A stretch of 64,000 nt of DNA from Owenia fusiformis (Eukaryota > Annelida > Polychaeta > Sabellida > Oweniidae), in NCBI GenBank assembly GCA_903813345.2, contig CAIIXF020000012.1, positions 24,132,184-24,196,183 on the forward strand. The letters run 5' to 3'. Position numbers and translations under genes: made by a program. The notes below the pieces were generated by a model. That model worked only from the letters and a program-made list of their open reading frames with translations, did not search any database and was not told the DNA's origin. This document shows, piece after piece, positions 56,275 to 64,000 of the stretch. Within the stretch, counting starts at the first letter, position 1. Every line of letters starts with the position of its first letter.

Positions 56275-57127
56275 GAGAGATTTCGCACCTAGTGAAAGTA
56301 CAACTTATAACGTATACTTATACTTATAGGTAAACGTACAAGGTGTTTCATAATGTGAGCTTTTCGTCAGGAAAGATCTTCTAGGACTGTAATAAATACA
56401 GGTCAAAGGGATGCCATTTGTACTTTCTTGAATTGTAGCATGTTTAGTTGATCCAAATGTCTTTGTCTAGAATAAAATAGGCTCATATATAGTACATATG
56501 TTATAGACCCATCTCTTCTCAAATTGACTTTTTGGAGATGCTCGTTATGAAACACCCTGTATGTCATATGTTGAGCTACTGAATTTACTGTTTCCAGGAA
56601 TTGCTAGAACCTACTGGTTTGATTGGTGTTTCAAATTGATGGTTAAAGTATTTGATTGGATACTTTTCCCACTCAGCCAATTAATTTCAAAAAATGCTTG
56701 CGGTCAATTGTTCCACACACGTGTAGGCAAATCTTTATACGGAGATCCAACTGTATACGTTATCATCTACGTAAATATACAGTTTTGTAAGTTCATTGAA
56801 CTCATACTGATCATGAAAACATTGAAATAATCAACTTGTTTATGTAATGACTCACTTTAAAGAATCATGACTCACTTTAAAGGATCGTGTTTATAATACA
56901 CTACAAGGACACGGAAGCAAGCATTTAATCATTATGTGCATAATCTACACGTGCAGATGACAGTGCATTCACGGTCTCTAAATGATGGAGCTTTTCTATA
57001 ACGGGAATAGTTATGTTCCATTAAGTACAATTTAAAATTGATTTTTGTAAATATAATAGTTCGACATGACCCTTTAAACTATACGTATACGTATAAGTTG
57101 TACTTTCACTTATGTGCGAAATCTCTC
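56275..57127. mobile_element. Foldback element carrying a nested mariner-like MITE
   Basis: Inverted ends GAGAGATTTCGCAC are followed by AGTGAAAGTACAACTTATA. Inside, 56339-56559 is bounded by CA(A/G)GGTGTTTCATAA ends with TA flanks, a mariner-type MITE. Confidence 0.7.
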
Positions 57128-57399
57128 TTGTAAGTCAAAATTGCTTATAATTCATTGCATTCTTTCCAAATATTCAAAATCCATTCATTCTCAAAATTCA
57201 TTGGAGGTGATATTGTTAGAATAAATACGGGAAGGTATTTTGCTTGAACGGGATTAATAAGTGAGATTTACATCGATATTGTTTATTTGCCTTTATTTGT
57301 TTATTTGTCTTTGTCTTTAATTCAACAATACACAGATAATATGAAGCCAATCTCTTACATATTCATAGCACTAGTAGAAGATAATCTAAAGTGCCTCAA

Positions 57400-57745
57400 G
57401 TAAAGTTTTCAAATAATTTAGCTCGTCTATTGCTGAGAAATCACTTGTCAAATTGCTTCCCATTTTTTGGTACAAAAGCGATGAAATTCTCATTGCATTG
57501 CTCCGGTATGGGATATTTTTAAATGCTATCTTGAATTTCTTAGTACTCACATAACATTTATCTGATCTTTTTCATATTTCTGTACCTTGCTAACAATACT
57601 CCTGGGCTACTTTGTACAAATTTAAAAAAAGTTAATTCATCAGTTGCCGAGAAAATACTTGTCAAAAAGTGTCTCATTTTTGGGACACCCGATATTTTCG
57701 CGCCTCCTCGATTGAAGAGGGAACCACGATTATCGAAAAATTGTG
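57400..57745 (-). pseudogene. LINE reverse-transcriptase C-terminal remnants
   Basis: Minus-strand frames contain KKFKIAFKNIPYRSNAM, then SDFSAIDELNYLK, and separately SIFSATDELTFFKFV. Two diverged copies of the same tail lie head to tail. Confidence 0.5.
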
Positions 57746-57917
57746 ACATACCATACCATTACTACATGTTAACCTTGAATATCCAAGATGACTCGAAATA
57801 AGAGGGAGTGATATTTCATCTAAAGATGAACATCACGACATAATTTTGTAAAACAATATATTTATATACCTTTTCTAAAATCACTGGTGATCCACTCGAT
57901 TACGCTGGAACCGTTTC

Positions 57918-58339
57918 GGTAACAAAATGTCGGAATGTCGAAGGTACGATTTTTCTTTTTTCCTTATTTCACACGTTGTAGGCAGAATTCCCACGACATT
58001 TTTATCACAAACGTGTATCAGTATCATAAGTTTAAGAAAATGTACACATTTGTGAACAAATAGTTCAGAAGACGACCGAATCGTCGATTTAATTCATCAC
58101 TTAAGTTACATAAACGGTATTTCGAAAAACAGTTAAGATCTGCATTTTCGACCCCTACCGTTTATGTAACTTAAGTGTGGAAATAAATCGACGATTCTGT
58201 TGTCTTCTGAGCTATTCTTTGCAAACATATGATACTGATACACGTTTATGAGAAAAATGTCGTGGGGATTCTGCCTACGACGCGTGAAATAAGGAAAAAA
58301 AGAAAAATTGTACCTTCGACGTTCCGACATTTTGTTACC
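57918..58339. repeat. Long near-perfect inverted repeat (~200-bp arms)
   Basis: The arms start GGTAACAAAATGTCGGAA and pair with few mismatches to a short centre near 58130. No flanking duplication was recognised. No ORF beyond arm-derived frames. Confidence 0.85.
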
Positions 58340-59805
58340 TGTAAAATATTCATGTTTTTTTCTAACATGAGGTAAACAACGCACCTCTAAGAGCGTAGTA
58401 TTATATATAGTCTTTTGGAAATGTTGGTCTACGTAATATTATATAAGTTCAATAAGTTCCATATTAATGCCTTTTTGGTCAATTGATAACACCTATCTTT
58501 GTCACGTTTCAATCATCAAACACTGGCTTATTCCGATGTATGAGCTGATGTACCATGAGGGCTACTATACTGTACATAAATAATAGATATGAAAACAAAT
58601 AGGATCAATGAAAGTGGATTCATCATAGCCAAGGGCCTTATTCACCAGGAGTCAACACCAAGTTGTTACCATTGTGGATTGTTCTCGTCAAATATTAATC
58701 AAAGTGTGACAAAATAAATATGTACACTTCGTTATGACATAGTTTTACTAAAATGACTCTTTAAAAACAATATACACCAGATAACAATGACAATGGATTG
58801 ATATTACATGTACAATACGTCAATGACTGCAAAGTCACGGCTACATTCACATTGGTGGGTACAATGAAACTATGACCTTGGAATTCTACATAAACTGTAA
58901 CTATAAGGACTACTTTAATCAGACTATTCATAACAATCAACCACAATCCCAGCGAAGGGGTCGATTCTAATTTATCCCGTCACGCCCGGAAGCTTATTCA
59001 TTTTGATACGGTATTGGCTGTTTTCACATTAGCCAAGACGTATTATTTTGATTGTGACAATGAGGTTATCAAAATAATCTAATGACGATATCTATAATTT
59101 TTCTTAAACTTCCTAGCCAGAGGGACATACGATTACCGGGGTCACTTCCAATGGGTATTGAAATAGTCATCATGATAAACCATGTCATCTCATTTCTTCT
59201 CAGCCCTGAGATGCTATGATATAATGAGCTTGATCTGGCGATCCAGGAGAGCCCAAAATTGAGGATTTTAAGATCTTTCATCCCAGCTCATATTTCATCT
59301 AATTGGGGTCATTAAACCTGTGTACATGTGCCTGTGCTAATATCTGCTGTTAATTACAATGCATATTATGTAATGTATTGACACTAAGATAAATGATTAC
59401 ATGATAAAAATCACACTTATTGACAGTTATGACTCTTCTCATCTGATGTGCTCGGATCACAGAATATGCCTCATAATATCAGAGCATGTTTCAGGTGAAA
59501 CAGAAAGATGCTATGAGTATCAGAATGTGAAATAGTAGGAATTTATACAAAATGGGCGTTCAAATAAAAGGATTCAATGCAAATCCAGATATTTTACCCC
59601 CCAAAAGACCATGGTATCGGTCAAATGACTACATAAGCATAAAATGATTAAAAATTGATTAAACTTCACGTAGAATATAAAATACATGATTCCCCGACCT
59701 ATATTTCTCGAAACATAAGCGTCATATTGTATCGTTTGTAAATTGCATTGCTCAAGGTATTTATCACTTGTACGAGCCTATTTCTCTTGATGATTTAAAT
59801 AAAAT
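58340..59805. other. Intergenic, no element recognised
   Basis: No coding or repeat signal that I can support. Confidence 0.35.
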
Positions 59806-60150
59806 GTTACCCTTTGCATTCGTTCAACTTCACTAATTAAAAGAGAACTTCGTCTTTACTCTTTCATTTTACAATAAATTCCTGATCTCACTGAGCCAAT
59901 CAGAGTTCGTCGTCGAAATACGGACGACTTTCTATATGGTCATTTCCTCTGAGATCCCCGCATAGTTAATGAGCATATATTTTGCCCGTGTTCCTTCCAC
60001 TTCGCTGATTGGTTGAGAAAGGATCAGCATGGTAGATTTGAAATTACTTATTACCGGGGCTGTCACAGTCACCAATCTTTGGGGTGGGGCTTCTAAACTA
60101 AAATACTAGGCAGAGTGTAGTTTATAACTAGACTCTGCGCGCAGGGTAAC
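59806..60150. mobile_element. MITE with GTTACCCT ends
   Basis: The left end GTTACCCTTTGCATTCGTTC pairs with GCGCGCAGGGTAAC at the right. A one-ended diverged relative (CCCTTTGCATTCGTTCGACT) lies at 40476-40570. Confidence 0.6.
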
Positions 60151-60166
60151 AAAATGTTTAAAGGTA

Positions 60167-60653
60167 CAGGGTGGTTCATTTTTGATGAAGTAGCATTTTC
60201 TTAGAAAGGAAAACTTTTATCATAGACCTGCCTTACAGACATGTTCGTTTTTATGGTATAAGTATTTTCCTCGTATACCATCGTCTTGCAAACGCCTCGA
60301 TCATCCAAGCTCCTCGAGGCTACATCCTCGGGGGCGCCGGGGCTTCAACAATATGGCTTCTCGCACATTGAAGTTTGAAATCATGGGGAATTTTCCTGGT
60401 CTTCGTTCGAATGTTATTTCTGAGCGCATCAGTAGTTTGGGAATGTTAGCTAGACCCTTCTTTAAGAGAAGATGAGCGAGAAGACGGGAGATGAGCCTGT
60501 CTCCAGGCAGGGAAGTAACGAGAGGTGTTCGAGTGAAGTATTGAAGCCATAAGTGTTATTCCATTCTGCTAATAGATGGCAGTATCCGTGTCCACTCATT
60601 TTAATAAAAAATGCTTCTCTGCCAAAAATGGAAACAATTTTTGGACCACCCTG
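60167..60653. mobile_element. Mariner-like MITE
   Basis: The ends CAGGGTGGT(T/C)CA(T/A) and the reverse are flanked by TA on both sides. No transposase frame. It lies next to a reversed TGGTGACAT repeat at 60660-60790. Confidence 0.75.
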
Positions 60654-61530
60654 TAGATAAAACAAGGCAGTGACATGCAAAAGTTCACCACATGCCATTT
60701 GTTACAGACGCCGGACACCAACCAACGTTACAAAAATGGAGACCATAGCATAAATATGTCACCACTTTTGGTGGTAACATAAAAATGACTCAAACAAGAT
60801 GATATATCTCATATATCTGCTGTTTTAAGACTCAATTCGATCTCTTTTCTCTGATTTCTTACTTAGATCTAGCGTTATCCTCCAAAACCACCAGGCTATC
60901 GGTCTGATCATGATTGTCCAGAGGATGGCGGTTAAACTTGTTGCTGACAGACACTGTAACCAAGACAACTTATCGGGATTAACAGGAACTTATCAATAAC
61001 CGCAATGCATTTCGGGGTATTGACTTATTAACCGCGCGCTATTTGATCAATTCAATTAATTAGAGGTTACAACAAAAGAAGTAACTGCTTTCTTTGTACA
61101 GGTCTGCCGAGTAATTTGCTATTTTCAATGGAGGGGAATAATATAACAATTATTTAACAATTTCGTAGAAGGGACGTGGATTAAGAATTAATAAGTTCCT
61201 GAATGAAATATCTCGATCTCGATCTGGATTGGTTTTCTATTATTCTGTTAATTACAAGAAGAATGTATTCATTATAAATACATACACGATATCATTGTAT
61301 CCTACCGATCAGGTTATAATCTTACGATCTCTATAAACTGACTCTATAAACTAGTCCAACTTAATATTCTCAGAATTCTTTTGGACAGACGACGTGGAAC
61401 GACATTGATACACGGTGGGCAAAAGCTAGTTTTACAACAAGATATCCTTAATCATACCAAATGCAAAAATTGATGAATTAATTGAAAAATGAATGCCCGA
61501 AACTAGCCACGCGGTGGCAAACTGTGAAAC

Positions 61531-61613
61531 CACATGGCTAATGTGACAGCTGCGTGAATCCACATGGCTAATGTGACAGCTGCGTGAATCCACATGGCTA
61601 ATGTGACAGCTGC
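61531..61613. repeat. 30-bp tandem repeat, three copies
   Basis: Near-perfect copies of CACATGGCTAATGTGACAGC followed by TGCGTGAATC. The unit contains the hairpin word CACATGGCTAATGTG. Confidence 0.9.
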
Positions 61614-61673
61614 TTAAAGATAGACAACTGGTACTTCTCATTTGCAAAATGATAGCCTTGAACGGAACTGGCA

Positions 61674-62010
61674 TTTAAAGGCCCACTATACTTAATTTAG
61701 AAAAAGATCATTGAAACATATTACTCACACACTTGCTCAAATATGACACCAAGTTTGATTTGCTTTGTTATTGAACCAAGAAAAAAATAACTCACTTCAC
61801 ATAAATTCACATAACATTGAAATATAAAACTTGACAGATCGAAGATATTTTTTGATAATTTATTGTAAGCTTTCACGTGGTCCGTTTGAGCTGTTGTTGG
61901 TGTCAAATGAAAGATAATGTTCTTATCAATACAATTGACATACTATGAAATTTAAATGTATATTTTATTTTGCCCAAAAATGTTGAAAATTCGCAAAGTG
62001 GGCCTTTAAA
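61674..62010. mobile_element. MITE with TTTAAAGGCCCACT ends
   Basis: TTTAAAGGCCCACTAT at the left and AGTGGGCCTTTAAA at the right are inverted. A solo end of the same kind lies at about 62928-62942. Confidence 0.6.
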
Positions 62011-62018
62011 TGTTCCAT

Positions 62019-62152
62019 TAGGAAGTTTAAGTTTGCAATGTTATTCACAACCCAAACGTGAACGGGAAATATTTTAACGATGCATTTGTATGGGCGATTG
62101 ATCATACGATATAGGTTGGCGTTTCGATTTTGTATACAAGGTAAACTCCCTA
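62019..62152. mobile_element. Small MITE, copy 2 of the 15.9-kb family
   Basis: Shares GATGCATTTGTATGGG, TATAGGTTGG and GTTTCGATTTT with 15907-16038. The ends AGG(A)AGTTTAAG and TAAACTCCCT are partly decayed. Confidence 0.7.
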
Positions 62153-62159
62153 ATATGAC

Positions 62160-63598
62160 TCGACATGTTCGTGTGCTAAACAAACATTGCTATAAGTACC
62201 ATTTTCCAAATCTAGGATTCTAACTCTATCAAAAATGCCATTTCTCACAAAATTTTAATAAAAATAATATGATATGATATTATTTAAGGATTTAAGCTTT
62301 GGACTCAGTGCATTGTGTGTTTCATCATTCCACAAAGATGTTGTTTCAAAATCTATGTATGGCCCCGCAGGGGGAATGCAAAGTCTAGGAAACAATATCT
62401 GAGTGGAATGAAGCAGCAAATATGCATTGAGTCTTGGGCTTAAATTCTTTTCACACATTGCAAAATAGATTCTATAAAATCACCTAAAAGATACAAAATC
62501 ACAAAAGAACATATTTTTAGCGAAACTTTTTGCAAGGGTCAAGTATAGGAAATCTCAATTTTAATCTCAATCGCTTGGCAACTGAACACAACAAATGCGT
62601 TATTGATATTTCACACACTGTTCATTATGTGCAAACTCTGTCCCGATTGGCTGGAATGGGACACATATCACATCATATAATGAATGATATGATATTTTTG
62701 CATTCCAAAAAATAATGTACAATTATGAGCTCTGTGCACGATTCTGCTATCAAAAACACTAGAAACAGAGAGATGCGCAAAATGTCCTAGTTGTCAGGTA
62801 TATGTTTTGAACCTCGTCATATTATCGAAGAAACTAAGAAATCAAATGACTGCAAATAAATTAAAACGTTCTAAAATAACATGCAAAGTCAAAAACCAGT
62901 ATTACCCAAAAACATTGAAAATACGCGAAGTGGGCCTTTAACCAACAAGATCTACGAATATTTGGATTGAAAAAACAATAACAATAACAAAGGGGAAGTT
63001 TCGATTGCTGACAAACACGAGATCTCGAGAAATGGAGACAATTATACCAATGGGGTGTTAAAGGGACATTTAATGAAAATATTGACAACAAAGTGAGATA
63101 CAATACGGTACAGTATTATAACAGTCCATGCGATGCCGCTGGTAAAGTCATTCTATGAAGGTAATAGCGACGGATAAAACGTATTAATTTAGCGACAAGA
63201 TCCATGTAGAATATAATATAATACAGATATCGAATATATCAAGCTATGTATGATTTTACACAAACTGATATAAACACGTTCGAATCAAGAACAAAATAGC
63301 AAAATAAAGTATATTTTTATTCTTGACATTTAGTTAGCGAGACAATGTAGACGTAAAATACTAAAAGCATGACGTGAAATTATACCATTCGGAAACAAAT
63401 ACATGATACAGCAGATTTATTGATGATTTATACGGAATCTAGTAATTTCGGCTGGAATGCAATGCTGTTTGGAATCCTAACATAACCGTATAATAGGATT
63501 GTAGATGGTAGAGGATTTAGGATATTTATTCATAATCTGATGCTGTTTGAATTTTTCATTCATTATCAAATTTTACTTGGTTAATCGGGAATAATACG
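62160..63598. other. Upstream region of the GPCR gene
   Basis: No coding exon or clear core promoter seen; AT-rich with a solo MITE end near 62935. Confidence 0.35.
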
Positions 63599-64000
63599 AT
63601 GTACACAACTCCATGGAATCTAAGTACCGAAAGTCAATTATCAGAAATTAAAAGCGATAATTCTACAGCTACAAATCTTAATGACTCGTCGCTCGAGCGG
63701 ACAATAGAGGTGATAATCCTATCAGTAATATCATTAATAGCTTTAATGGGGAACGTTTCAGTGTGTTTAGTAGTAATTAAAACAATGGATTTGAGAAGAG
63801 CTTCCAATTCCCTGGTACTTTGCCTAGCAACCGCAGACATTTTAGTTGCTACGTTCAACATGCCGATGATGATCGTTACCATAGCAACCGGAGATTGGAT
63901 GTTTTCAAATGAGGCATGCGTTGCGACAGGGTTCATTGGGATGACTTTGCTTATTGCAAGCGTTCTTTCATTGGCTGCAATCAGTGTGGACCGTTACAAC
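63599..64000 (+). CDS. Class A (rhodopsin-like) GPCR, N-terminal part
   Basis: 134 codons from ATG at 63599, open to the end of the window. The first ~34 residues are an extracellular tail with potential N-glycosylation sites (NLST, NSTA, NDSS). TM1 contains the conserved GN (LMGNVSV), the first intracellular loop is short and basic (MDLRRASNS), TM2 has LCLATADILVA with the conserved Asp, TM3 begins after the conserved Cys (EACVATG), and the DRY motif appears as SVDRYN at the window's edge. This is sufficient for a rhodopsin-family receptor; ligand class cannot be told. No intron up to the edge. Confidence 0.93.
   Translation, partial: MYTTPWNLSTESQLSEIKSDNSTATNLNDSSLERTIEVIILSVISLIALMGNVSVCLVVIKTMDLRRASNSLVLCLATADILVATFNMPMMIVTIATGDWMFSNEACVATGFIGMTLLIASVLSLAAISVDRYN

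Noticed and set aside
63634-63936. 100-codon minus-strand frame at the right end
   Set aside because: Antisense to the GPCR coding sequence.
1-64000. CRISPR arrays, bacterial operons, rRNA genes
   Set aside because: No regular spacer-repeat arrays, no ribosome binding sites or gene clusters, and no rRNA-like sequence seen; gene structure is eukaryotic throughout.

Overview
The window is eukaryotic nuclear DNA from an AT-rich animal genome. It shows GT-AG introns, an alpha-carbonic anhydrase of secreted type, an NXPE-like protein, a rhodopsin-class receptor and a dense load of small DNA transposons and decayed non-LTR retrotransposons. This suits a marine invertebrate, but nothing here fixes the phylum. 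All exon models were read by hand from splice sites and phase.

Layout. 1-1.5 kb is repeats (degenerate GGCC tandem repeats, a mariner-like MITE). 2.9-28.8 kb (+) is a gene of at least 21 exons coding for about 1,550 residues: a disordered N-terminal half with a regular [ST]P repeat array, then a long coiled coil. It looks like a mitotic or centrosomal protein, perhaps astrin/SPAG5-like. Its 11.2-kb intron holds, on the other strand, an intronless 658-residue type II membrane protein of NXPE/SGNH-esterase type (17.2-19.2 kb), followed by a 5.1-kb ORF-poor block (19.7-24.8 kb) packed with short perfect hairpins and bounded by imperfect inverted CACTATG ends.

31.5-48.5 kb (-) is a secreted-type alpha-carbonic anhydrase in seven recognisable exons, all in matching phase. 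The zinc ligands, proton-shuttle His and the two Cys expected for an extracellular disulfide are present, and a His-rich exon precedes the catalytic domain. Its introns are stuffed with DNA elements: a 1.64-kb element with ~495-bp terminal inverted repeats (32.4-34.1 kb), a 6.1-kb pair of CACTATG inverted ends (35.0-41.1 kb) and a 3.1-kb element (43.6-46.7 kb). Several of these and two more at 50.3 and 51.9 kb begin CAC, end GTG and have 5-bp target duplications, a Transib-like signature.

49-63.5 kb has no supported protein gene except a possible untranslated first exon of the carbonic anhydrase; it holds MITEs, foldbacks and retrotransposon remnants. The window ends inside a class A GPCR (63.6 kb onward, +). 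The genes are not functionally linked; the nested arrangement is the only physical relation.
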